Source of the DNA: an uncultured Eubacteriales bacterium
Lineage (GTDB): Bacteria > Bacillota > Clostridia > UBA1381 > UBA9506
Reading direction: 5' to 3'
DNA length: 12,823 nt
Assembly (NCBI GenBank): GCA_902478395.1
Contig: CABSKZ010000056.1
Location: forward strand, 1-12,823
Shown: one piece after another, positions 6,336-12,823 of the stretch
Layout: the number at the start of each line of letters is the position of its first letter
Numbering within the stretch: position 1 is the stretch's first letter
The notes under the pieces: model-generated
Told to the model about the DNA's origin: nothing
Databases searched by the model: none
What the model saw: the letters and a program-made list of their open reading frames with translations, nothing else
Program-made: the position numbers and the translations under genes

Positions 6336-7687
6336 TCGCCGTCATCTCCTGCCGTATCGATGTTATCTGTTTTAAACAGACCGGGCATCTGCCCTTCCAG
6401 CTCAACCATCTGTTGTGCGAGCTTCCTGACGCGCTCCCGTAGTTTATAAATACAATCTGTTTCCGCACCAAAACCGCGTACGATGTCCTCGGCCAGCGCG
6501 CGGCAGCTTGGCGCGCCGCACGAGCCACAGTCCAACTGCGGCAGGTCGCGGACGATTTGTTCCATGGTTTCGAGTTTCTGCATCGCCACGAGCATATCGC
6601 TGTCAAGGTTCAGCACATTCCGGTACACGACTGGACTGTCCCAGACGAGTTCCTCGTCCCGGATGGGAATGGGAACAGGACGCTGCCCTTTGTTTCTCAG
6701 TTCGTCAGCGAGTTTTTTGATTTTGGTCTTTGCAACAAAGGTATTTTCTACGTTCAGGGGGCCGCCGACACATCCGCCCGTGCAAGCGAGCGCCTCTACG
6801 AAGTCGAGGTCGAGCGTTTCGTCATCTTCAAGCTCTTCCAGCAGTTTAACAACGTTGTGAATGCCGTCTACCGCGACATATTTGTTGTTGTCGAGCGCGG
6901 CCACCTCTCCGCCGCTGTTCGCCCAGCCGACGCCGGCAAACGCACAGGTGCTGAGGTCTTCAACGCGCTCGATTTTTCCCAAAATTGGCAGCAACTTCAA
7001 ATAGATTTCTTTAATGGGGATGACGCCGTTAATCGGGGATTCCTTCAACCCCACAGGATTTTTTGTGCTGGTAGCTTTTGCCGCGCAGGGAGATATGAAA
7101 AACACGCCAATTTGCTCAGAGGGCAGTCCGGTTTTTTCCATCGCTTCCTTCCGGGCGACCTTGGCCGCAACCTCCATGGGAGATATCAGCGGAAGCACAT
7201 GATTAATCAGGTTTGGAAAACGGACACAAATGAGCCGCACGACTGTTGGACATGCGGAGTTGATGACTGGCCGAACCAGCTCCCCTTCCTCCATCAGCCG
7301 GCGCGTATAGTCTGTAATAGCTTCCGTGGCCTTTGCCACCTCATAAATGTCGTCAAATCCAAGATATTTCAATCCGGTCAGGATGTAATTGATGTCCTTC
7401 AGGTTGTTAAATTGACCGTACAAGGTAGGCGCCGGAATCGCGACCTTGTAGCGGTACTGGAAGATATCGTCCAGCGTTTCTGTAACCGCGCTTTTTGCTT
7501 TATAGGGGCAGACGCGGATACACTCGCCGCAGTCGATGCAGCGTTCTTTTATAATTTTCGCTTTTCCGTCGCGCACACGAATAGCCTCAGTCGGGCAGCG
7601 TTTGATACAGTTGATACAGCCCTTACACTTGTTTCGGTCAAGTGTGACGGAATGGTAATACTGTTTTTTATCGCTCGTGGTGGCCAC
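6332..7687 (-). CDS. [FeFe]-hydrogenase-like iron-sulfur protein, probably sensory rather than catalytic
   Basis: A 451-residue soluble protein. Residues 17-61 hold two ferredoxin-type 4Fe-4S motifs (C21, C24, C27, C31 and C50, C53, C56, C60). Residues 80-330 match the hydrogenase large-subunit domain. L1 is NSACPT (C146), L2 is SPCAAK (C201 and K204), and L3 is ACTGGCVGG (C302, C306), so the four cysteines that hold the H-cluster cubane are kept. Alanine at 145 replaces the proton-transfer cysteine of catalytic enzymes, and the L2 glutamate is not seen. A C-terminal cluster domain has C387, C390, C395 and C412, like the RnfB/CODH-type 4Fe-4S module. GTG 7687 is the only canonical start but lacks a properly spaced ribosome site; ACG 7678 is better placed. 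Sensory or redox-transfer function is inferred from the residue loss and the signalling neighbours. Confidence 0.85.
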   Translation of the reverse strand: MATTSDKKQYYHSVTLDRNKCKGCINCIKRCPTEAIRVRDGKAKIIKERCIDCGECIRVCPYKAKSAVTETLDDIFQYRYKVAIPAPTLYGQFNNLKDINYILTGLKYLGFDDIYEVAKATEAITDYTRRLMEEGELVRPVINSACPTVVRLICVRFPNLINHVLPLISPMEVAAKVARKEAMEKTGLPSEQIGVFFISPCAAKATSTKNPVGLKESPINGVIPIKEIYLKLLPILGKIERVEDLSTCAFAGVGWANSGGEVAALDNNKYVAVDGIHNVVKLLEELEDDETLDLDFVEALACTGGCVGGPLNVENTFVAKTKIKKLADELRNKGQRPVPIPIRDEELVWDSPVVYRNVLNLDSDMLVAMQKLETMEQIVRDLPQLDCGSCGAPSCRALAEDIVRGFGAETDCIYKLRERVRKLAQQMVELEGQMPGLFKTDNIDTAGDDGE

Positions 7688-7691
7688 CTCC
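7684..7691 (-). promoter_or_regulatory. Ribosome site overlapping the GTG start of the Fe-S gene
   Basis: The minus strand reads GGAGGTGG from 7691 to 7684, so the Shine-Dalgarno overlaps the GTG codon (7687-7685). GGAGG (7691-7687) is 8 nt from in-frame ACG 7678-7676, which would start the protein as (M)SDKKQYYH. An in-frame TGA upstream leaves no other canonical start. Confidence 0.5.
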
Positions 7692-7767
7692 AGTTTTGGA
7701 ACGGCGCTTTTTCAGCAGGAGAAGTGATAACAGGGACTGTCTGCCTGCACCGCTATATCATTATGGA

Positions 7768-7803
7768 ACAAATTAAACAACCAAGCCAGTTAAAAGCCTG
7801 GTT
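7768..7803 (-). terminator. Possible attenuator hairpin between the ATPase and Fe-S genes
   Basis: Read on the minus strand, AACCAGGC (7803-7796) pairs with GCTTGGTT (7786-7779) as eight pairs with one G-U wobble and a 9-nt loop. A T-rich tail, GTTTAATTTGTT, follows. It lies in the only sizeable gap of the operon (7688-7811). Beyond it, TTGTTT and TATAGC with 17-nt spacing might be a weak internal promoter. This could lower expression of the downstream genes or separate two transcription units. Confidence 0.4.
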
Positions 7804-7811
7804 CGAAAACA

Positions 7812-8240
7812 TCAATGTATATTGATGATGATTTCCACCTGAGTACCCTCGCCCAGGGTCGATTCAATATTGAGCTTATCGGAGTATTTTTTCATGTTGG
7901 GAAGGCCCATTCCAGCGCCAAAGCCAAGTTCCCGCGCCTCGTCGCTTGCGGTGGAGAAGCCTTCCTGCATGGCCTTTTCTATGTCGGCAATCCCGGGGCC
8001 GTGATCGGTAAACACAATTCGGATTTGTTCCGGTGAAATATAAATGTCCGCGCCGCCTCCTTTTCCGTGTATGATGGTGTTGATTTCCCCCTCATACATA
8101 GAAATCGCGGCTTTGCGGATAATTGCCGGGTCAACTCCAAGCTGCTTCAAAACCTTTTTGATATTGCTTGATGCCTGCCCGGCAATCGTGAAATTCTCGC
8201 CGTCTATGTCGTAATGCAGCTTAACAACGTTGTTGGGCAT
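7812..8240 (-). CDS. HATPase-fold ATP-binding protein (anti-sigma factor/serine kinase-like)
   Basis: A 142-residue stand-alone GHKL ATPase domain of the RsbW/SpoIIAB or histidine-kinase-like type. The N box is E50/E52-N54-H58 (YEGEINTIIHG), the G1 box DHGPGIAD starts at D79, and the G2 box GFGAGMGLPNMKKY starts at G106, so ATP binding should be intact. No dimerisation/phosphoacceptor domain, membrane segment or receiver is attached. No STAS anti-anti-sigma or PP2C gene is next to it, so its kinase target, if any, is unknown. ATG 8240 has AAGGAGG about 7 nt upstream, inside the end of the preceding gene, with a 3 nt gap. A partner role with the DRTGG and Fe-S proteins is inferred from the operon. 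Confidence 0.87.
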   Translation of the reverse strand: MPNNVVKLHYDIDGENFTIAGQASSNIKKVLKQLGVDPAIIRKAAISMYEGEINTIIHGKGGGADIYISPEQIRIVFTDHGPGIADIEKAMQEGFSTASDEARELGFGAGMGLPNMKKYSDKLNIESTLGEGTQVEIIINIH

Positions 8241-8243
8241 TGA

Positions 8244-8597
8244 TTATTCCTCCTTATTACCGCGCAGTCCGTGCTGGTACAGTCTTCCGCACGCGGTATA
8301 AAGAGGAAATTCCGTGGTGAACACCGCCATATCCATGCTTTTTGCAAGTTCTAAAACCTCGCTGGTCGGCACTTTTCCGCGGACGAACGCGATGACACGG
8401 ATGTCCATCATCTCCGCTGTCCGGATGACCTGCGGATTGACCAGGCCGGTCAGCAGCATCCCCTGGTCCTTGACGAATGCGAGTACATCGCTCATTAAAT
8501 CGCTTCCGCAAGCGGAATGAACCTCCATATCCTCCCATGGCATATCGGGGGTTAAAACGTTTGCTTCCAAAACTTTCTGGACCTCTTTCAGTTTCAT
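8244..8597 (-). CDS. DRTGG-domain-like small protein (first gene of the sensory operon)
   Basis: A 117-residue protein with a DRTGG-like core at about residues 27-105 (HSACGSDLMSDVLAFV, LLTGLVNPQVIRTAEMMDIRVIAFVRGK, MAVFTTEFPLYTACGRLYQ). There is no catalytic or membrane motif. Three in-frame ATGs exist at 8615, 8606 and 8597. The last is preferred because AAAGGA lies 8 nt before it and the protein then begins MKLKEVQKVL, with no odd extension. A 208-nt leader separates it from the predicted transcription start. The gene is 3 nt from the ATP-binding protein gene. It is probably a regulatory or ligand-binding partner; the function is unproven. Confidence 0.8.
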   Translation of the reverse strand: MKLKEVQKVLEANVLTPDMPWEDMEVHSACGSDLMSDVLAFVKDQGMLLTGLVNPQVIRTAEMMDIRVIAFVRGKVPTSEVLELAKSMDMAVFTTEFPLYTACGRLYQHGLRGNKEE

Positions 8598-8811
8598 ATG
8601 CTCCATCCTTTCCATGCGGGATGCCCGTAACTTTTTTTATGTGGAACCTGAGCTTTACAGCGAAAAAATTATGCCCACAATTTATGTATAAAGTTTTTTA
8701 GGAACGAATCTAGAAGTGTTTTATTAATGACCGGCTTGGTTATTGTATGTTATAAAAGGGCAATCAGATAAAATCTCTGCCGGAGATGGTATAATAAACG
8801 CTTCTGCGTTT
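8598..8811 (-). other. Long untranslated leader of the sensory operon
   Basis: About 200 nt lie between the predicted transcription start near 8805 and ATG 8597 with no ORF on the minus strand. A small CGGG-CAT-CCCG hairpin (8627-8617) sits just before the ribosome site region. The rest is AT-rich. I recognise no riboswitch or T-box motif. Confidence 0.4.
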
Positions 8812-8825
8812 ATTATACCATTTCC
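8782..8825. repeat. Long inverted repeat over the operon promoter
   Basis: ATGGTATAATAAACG (8786-8800) and CGTTTATTATACCAT (8807-8821) are perfect 15-bp arms around the loop CTTCTG. Extending four bases outward gives 18 of 19 matches. Each arm contains TGGTATAAT, an extended -10 sequence, pointing in opposite directions. The right arm is the -10 of the minus-strand promoter. It could be an operator, a cruciform or a dispersed palindromic repeat. Confidence 0.85.
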
Positions 8826-8840
8826 TATGTGGCGAGTCAA
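8812..8840 (-). promoter_or_regulatory. Strong SigA-type promoter of the sensory operon
   Basis: Read on the minus strand, TTGACT (8840-8835) and TATAAT (8817-8812) are 17 nt apart, and TGG before the -10 makes it an extended -10. Transcription would run leftward into the DRTGG gene. The predicted start, about 8805, falls in the loop of the inverted repeat that contains the -10. Confidence 0.8.
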
Positions 8841-8877
8841 ACAAAAGTGCACAAATTGAAAAAAGATTTTTTGTACA
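8841..8877 (-). terminator. Possible AT-rich terminator after addA
   Basis: Read on the minus strand, TGTACAAA (8877-8870) pairs with TTTGTGCA (8855-8848) with one G-U wobble, followed by CTTTTGTTT. A second hairpin, GCATGAA/TTCATGC (8912-8891), lies nearer the addA stop but lacks a T tail. The stem is AT-rich and the loop long, so the call is tentative. Confidence 0.4.
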
Positions 8878-8922
8878 TTTTCAGCTATATGCATGAAATT
8901 GCTCCTTCATGCTAAAATCGTT

Positions 8923-11900
8923 TTACAACCGTATTTCCGCTCCTGTATCAAACAGGTATAACACTTTTTCCTTTACCGGGGCCGAATAGATGATTTCCGC
9001 CGCGCGGGCGTAGGAATCCAGCTGGATTTGATACTTATCCACGATTTCCTGCACGTCTGTAACGTGATCGGTCTTATAGTCAATAATCACCATGCCGTCA
9101 GCTTCAAACAGGATGCAGTCAATCACGCCCTGCAACATCACCTTGCTTTCGGAACTATATTTTGTGTCAAGCTCCGCCGCGCTGATATGGATTCCGAAGA
9201 GCACCTCACGCCTGACCTGATTTGCTTCTCGCATCCGTTTTCCTGTTCCAGATTGAAAGAAACGGAGAAGAATATGTGGATCGACACAGTCTGCCTCCTG
9301 ACGGGTGAGGTAGCCCTTTTCCGTCAGCTCTTCAATTTGGCGCTGAAGTGCATCCAAATCTCCCGTGTGGGAAAGCTCCAGCCGCCGCATCACCGTATGG
9401 TAAGCGATTCCGCGCGCGGCGCCGCTCAGCGTTTTTTTGGCGGCGTCTTGCAAAAAACGCGGTTTTGGGTACAAGTAAACACTATGCTCCTCATCCAGTC
9501 CGCTGTATTTGCTTTTCAACTCGGAAACCGTTATCTTTGTCGGTAAATCCAATTCATTATCGTGTGGGTACTGGTATGCGATTCGTTCTGTCAGTTCTTT
9601 CAGCAATGCACCGTCCGCACCGCTGTCTGAATCGAATTCCTCCTGCGAGGCTTCAATGCTATCAGGCGCGCTGGAGACGGAATGAGAAACTGTGATGCTC
9701 CATCTGCTGCCGTCTGCACACAGTGGGATGTCATAGTCAATTCCATCCCTTAGTGCACTGCAATCCGGATGCGAAATCAGCGCCATGCCAATCCAGTCAA
9801 GGTAACAGCCCGCGGAGAGCACCTTGTGCGGCTTCAGCTTTGCTTCCCTGCCGATTCCGAGGCCCCAATCGTAGGCGCGGGCGGATAAGTCATTGACAGA
9901 GCCAATCAATACCAGTTTTTCTTTTGCACGGGTCATTGCGACATACAAAATCCGCATTTCCTCCGAAAGGGTTTCCCGTTCAATCGCACTTTTTACCGCG
10001 GTCCGGAAGGCATTGGGGTAAGTGACGCGCAGCTGCTGGTCCACAAATTTTGGGCCGTAGCCATACACGGGATGTATCAGCACAGATTCATTCAAATCGC
10101 GTTTATTGAAGCGTTTGCCCAGACCACACAGGAGTACGACGGGAAATTCCAGACCCTTGCTTTTATGGATGCTCATAATACGGACAACATTCTGTTCCTC
10201 TCCAATGGTACGGGCCGCGTCATAATCCCCTCCGGCGGACTGGTATTCGTCGATGAAGCGCACGAACTGATACAATCCCTTGAAGCTAGTTTTTTCATAT
10301 TCCCCAGCCCGCAGGTACAGCAGCCGGAGATTGGACTGCCGAAGCAGACCACCCGGAAGCGTCCCCTGTGCGTCGTAAAAGCCGGTACGCATATAAATAT
10401 CCCAAATCAGCGCGTCCAGCGCCATGTATTTCGACTTTTCGCGGAATTCCCGCAGATCTGACAGGACAGCTTTTGCCGCGGTTCCCAACGTATCAGATTC
10501 CTGCGCCTTTAGCCGCAGTGCGTCGAAAAATGGAGCGGCCCGGTCCTTCATGCGGATTTCCGCCAGATCATTTGTAGTGAACGCATAGATTTGAGACCTA
10601 AGGACCGCAAGAAGGGGGATGTCCTGGTAGGGATTATCGACGATTTTCAGCAGGCAAATCATCGTATCAATTTCCTGCGTTTGCAGGAATCCGCCGCCCG
10701 TATCGGTATAACAGGGGATGCCATACTGTGAAAACACCTGCGAAAATACCGGCGCCCATGCCTTGGTTGCGCGGAGCAGAATGCAAATATCGCGGTAGGA
10801 AATGGTGCGGTAACCGTTTTTGGTCAGGATTTGATAACCGCCGGAAATCAGGTCATCTATTTTCTTTGCAGCCGCAAGTGCTTCCGCTTCGGCTTTCTCG
10901 GGCTTTTCCCCGCCGTCGTCATCAGAGTCTTCCAAATCCAGAAGTATCAGTTCATTTTCCAAAGGCAGACAGGCTTCTCCTGGAGGAAAATCCGCACCTG
11001 GATACAGCATTTCTTCTTCGTTATAGTCCAGCTCTCCGGCCTCAGGTGACATAATCCGTTCGAATATATAATTGATACCGTCCAATACCTCCGCGCGGCT
11101 GCGGAAGTTTTTTGACAACGTAATCTTCCGGTTCAGCGCGCCCGCGCTGGTGGAGAATGCGTCTTTCTTTTCCCGGAACAGCATCGGATCTGTATTGCGA
11201 AAGCGGTAGATGCTCTGCTTAAGATCACCCACCATGAACAGATTCCGTTCCTGTTTGATAGCATTGAAGATGGATTCCTGCAATTTGCTGGTATCCTGGT
11301 ATTCATCAATTAAAATTTCGTCGAATCTGCCGCGTATGCTTTTCGCCAGTTCAGTAGGTGCTCCGGTTTCATCGGTAAACAAGTGATAGGCGCCGTGCTC
11401 CAAATCGTTGAAGTTTAAAATGTTTTTCACGGCCTTTTTTTCGTCAAAGCGGTCAATCAGGTTTGAAACAATTTGAGATAAACACCGCATCTGTGGGCAG
11501 AGCGCCCGGCGCACATGCTCCTGCTGGTCCGCGGTAAGATTGAATAGACCGGCCACAAGAGAACCAATGGTGTTTTTTTTAATTTTCTCGCGTACCCCTT
11601 TGATATAATCCCGGTACCGAGGCGCGGCCTTTTTTGGCGCGGTGGGGAAGCGTCCGAAGGTAAAAGAAGAAAGGCGCGAGAACCATTCAGAATATGTATC
11701 GGCCTCCAAAAGTGCTGCCAGCTCCTGCCTCTCCTGCAAAAGTAGCAGATGCGCGCTTTCCATTCCGTCGTCAAGCTCGGCCTTCTGCAGCATATCGTCA
11801 TAGCGGACCAATGCCTGCCGGACTTCTTCTTTCGCTGCAGAGACTAAAATTTGCGCCCATTCCGACTGATCAAAAGTCTCCCCGGCTGCAGAAAACCGTT

Positions 11901-12495
11901 CGCTGGCGTCTAACAGCCATTGTTTTGGGTGGGACAGACTCATGACGAAATCATAAATGCGGTTAATCAGCTGGTACAGAGCGGTATTATTTTTCACGCT
12001 GGAATAGGCATCTGTCAGATCCGCGAAGGGTTCGGCAAATTCATCCTCTTCAACCATTTCGTCCATGACCTCGTCGAGCGCTTCTATACGAAGCAATTCA
12101 TTTTCCGTTGTGTCCGCGATACGAAAATTGGGGTCGATTCCAGCCAGATTAAAATTGGTACGGAGAACGTTCAGGCAAAAGGAGTGAATCGTCATGATGT
12201 TCGCGCTTGCCGCTAGAACCAACTGGCGTGCCAACCGGGCGTTGTCGGGATTTGCGTCCAACTCCTTTGTGATTGCGGCAATGATGCGTTCCCGCATTTC
12301 TGCTGCCGCCGCATTGGTAAAAGTGACTACCAACAGCCTGTCGATGTCGACCGGCTGCTTAGGGTCTGTTATTTTCCGGATAATCCGTTCGACTAAAACC
12401 GCTGTTTTACCGCTTCCTGCCGCGGCGGATACCAAAAGATTGCTGCCTTCCGCCCAAATAGCAGCCTGCTGTTCAGCAGTCCACCTGTTTGCCAT
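8923..12495 (-). CDS. addA: ATP-dependent helicase/nuclease subunit A (AddA)
   Basis: An 1190-residue UvrD-family helicase with a C-terminal RecB-type nuclease, the AddA subunit of the AddAB double-strand-break repair enzyme. Helicase motifs seen: Walker A AAAGSGKT (24-31), TFTNAAAAEMRER (Ia), TIHSFC, Walker B DEYQD (397-401), GDLKQSIYRFR (423-433), SIHKSKGLEFPVV (V, about 775-787) and YVAMTRAKEKL (VI, about 851-861). Nuclease residues: H1033 (ARGIAYHTVM), D1126 (GVIDCI), D1139 and K1141 (DYKTD), Q1158-x3-Y1162. Length is close to the roughly 1230 residues of the family. ATG 12495 has AAAGGA 9 nt upstream. AddB, usually encoded immediately upstream, is not found in the 328 bases available there. 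The gene is intact, with no frameshift or missing motif. Confidence 0.96.
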   Translation of the reverse strand: MANRWTAEQQAAIWAEGSNLLVSAAAGSGKTAVLVERIIRKITDPKQPVDIDRLLVVTFTNAAAAEMRERIIAAITKELDANPDNARLARQLVLAASANIMTIHSFCLNVLRTNFNLAGIDPNFRIADTTENELLRIEALDEVMDEMVEEDEFAEPFADLTDAYSSVKNNTALYQLINRIYDFVMSLSHPKQWLLDASERFSAAGETFDQSEWAQILVSAAKEEVRQALVRYDDMLQKAELDDGMESAHLLLLQERQELAALLEADTYSEWFSRLSSFTFGRFPTAPKKAAPRYRDYIKGVREKIKKNTIGSLVAGLFNLTADQQEHVRRALCPQMRCLSQIVSNLIDRFDEKKAVKNILNFNDLEHGAYHLFTDETGAPTELAKSIRGRFDEILIDEYQDTSKLQESIFNAIKQERNLFMVGDLKQSIYRFRNTDPMLFREKKDAFSTSAGALNRKITLSKNFRSRAEVLDGINYIFERIMSPEAGELDYNEEEMLYPGADFPPGEACLPLENELILLDLEDSDDDGGEKPEKAEAEALAAAKKIDDLISGGYQILTKNGYRTISYRDICILLRATKAWAPVFSQVFSQYGIPCYTDTGGGFLQTQEIDTMICLLKIVDNPYQDIPLLAVLRSQIYAFTTNDLAEIRMKDRAAPFFDALRLKAQESDTLGTAAKAVLSDLREFREKSKYMALDALIWDIYMRTGFYDAQGTLPGGLLRQSNLRLLYLRAGEYEKTSFKGLYQFVRFIDEYQSAGGDYDAARTIGEEQNVVRIMSIHKSKGLEFPVVLLCGLGKRFNKRDLNESVLIHPVYGYGPKFVDQQLRVTYPNAFRTAVKSAIERETLSEEMRILYVAMTRAKEKLVLIGSVNDLSARAYDWGLGIGREAKLKPHKVLSAGCYLDWIGMALISHPDCSALRDGIDYDIPLCADGSRWSITVSHSVSSAPDSIEASQEEFDSDSGADGALLKELTERIAYQYPHDNELDLPTKITVSELKSKYSGLDEEHSVYLYPKPRFLQDAAKKTLSGAARGIAYHTVMRRLELSHTGDLDALQRQIEELTEKGYLTRQEADCVDPHILLRFFQSGTGKRMREANQVRREVLFGIHISAAELDTKYSSESKVMLQGVIDCILFEADGMVIIDYKTDHVTDVQEIVDKYQIQLDSYARAAEIIYSAPVKEKVLYLFDTGAEIRL

Positions 12496-12540
12496 GTATT
12501 CACATCCTTTGTTACGCTGGTTTTATTTCGATGTAAAAAT

Positions 12541-12815
12541 CATTTTACCCTGAAGCAAAAATGCTTGTTTGCAAGGGCATTTTTGCGAAGCAGTCAATAT
12601 CATAGTTCGCTCGTTAGCGCGATAGGGCAATGCTCAAAGACTTGCGAAGCAAGGCTTACTGTGGATATTATACCACAAGGGCATATATTCTCACTAAGCT
12701 AGCCCTTCGTTTCACTCGGCTTCGCCAAGTGTTCATATTATACCATAAATCCGAAGGATTTTGGTATCATTGCGCATGTGCGTTTCCGAACAACGTGAGG
12801 AAAATTCGCACGCGC
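12541..12815. repeat. Cluster of hairpins and short direct repeats upstream of addA
   Basis: The 328 bases beyond addA hold no ORF but many small repeats. Inverted pairs: GCAAAAATGC/GCATTTTTGC (12555-12564, 12577-12586), CTTGC-GAA-GCAAG (12641-12653), TGTGG/CCACA (12660-12677), AAGGGC/GCCCTT (12677-12707), ATACCA..AATCC-GAA-GGATT.TGGTAT (12740-12767), and GCGC..GTGCGTTTCC with GGAAA..CGCACGCGC (12772-12815). Direct repeats: ATATTATACCA (12665-12675, 12735-12745), TTGCGAAGCA (12583-12592, 12642-12651) and CAAGGGCAT (12572-12580, 12676-12684). It is probably a dispersed extragenic repeat or decayed miniature element; no transposase is seen. Extended -10 sequences on the minus strand (TGGTATAAT) may also serve as addA promoters, though no matching -35 is visible. 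Confidence 0.6.
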
Positions 12816-12823
12816 GATAAATT

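Noticed and set aside
6557..7825. A 422-codon open frame on the plus strand, antisense to the Fe-S protein gene
   Set aside because: It lies wholly opposite a gene with clear cysteine motifs, its translation shows no recognisable domain, and no ribosome site precedes it. It is a codon-bias shadow of the real gene.
8598..8811. Riboswitch in the operon leader
   Set aside because: The length would allow one, but I could not match any conserved riboswitch or T-box core, and only a short 4-bp hairpin is clear.
9028..9546. A 172-codon plus-strand frame inside addA
   Set aside because: It is antisense to the intact AddA nuclease domain and shows no family resemblance.
12541..12815. CRISPR array
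   Set aside because: The repeats are short (9-11 bp), irregularly spaced and mixed direct/inverted, with no constant repeat-spacer unit and no cas genes.

Overview
The window looks like a chromosomal segment of a low-to-moderate G+C Gram-positive anaerobe of class Clostridia, perhaps an Oscillospiraceae/Ruminococcaceae relative; the family is an inference. The main clues are the rplU-prp-rpmA ribosomal order with an N-terminally extended L27, strong AGGAGG-type ribosome sites, frequent TTG/GTG starts, an AddA-type recombination nuclease, and a cluster built around an [FeFe]-hydrogenase-like iron-sulfur protein, an arrangement seen in fermentative clostridia.

Layout, plus strand (1-3484): the last codons of ribosomal protein L21 (rplU), the L27-processing protease Prp and L27 itself (rpmA), closed by a terminator. 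Next is a stand-alone metallophosphoesterase. An ECF sigma factor follows behind a good SigA-type promoter, with its probable membrane anti-sigma factor directly downstream. The anti-sigma factor has a zinc-finger cytoplasmic domain, one membrane span, a long linker and an extracellular DUF4349-like domain. A strong terminator closes this block.

Layout, minus strand (12495 down to 3784): addA comes first (12495-8923). After a possible terminator, a near-consensus promoter (TTGACT-17-TATAAT, extended -10) embedded in a long perfect inverted repeat drives a six-gene operon: DRTGG-like protein, HATPase-fold ATP-binding protein, hydrogenase-like Fe-S protein, second DRTGG-like protein, PHP phosphoesterase and cardiolipin synthase. 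Genes are tightly packed (overlaps or gaps of 3-25 nt) except for a 124-nt gap before the Fe-S gene, which holds a hairpin.

How they may work together: the first five genes of the minus-strand operon look like a redox- or H2-sensing module rather than a catalytic hydrogenase. The Fe-S protein keeps the four H-cluster cysteine positions but lacks the proton-transfer cysteine, and its partners resemble signalling domains. No catalytic HydABC subunits are present in the window. This is the most interesting system here. Non-coding stretches of note are 3485-3783 (several hairpins), 8598-8922 (operon promoter and long leader) and 12496-12823 (a dense set of small hairpins and short direct repeats upstream of addA, with no addB visible where it usually lies).
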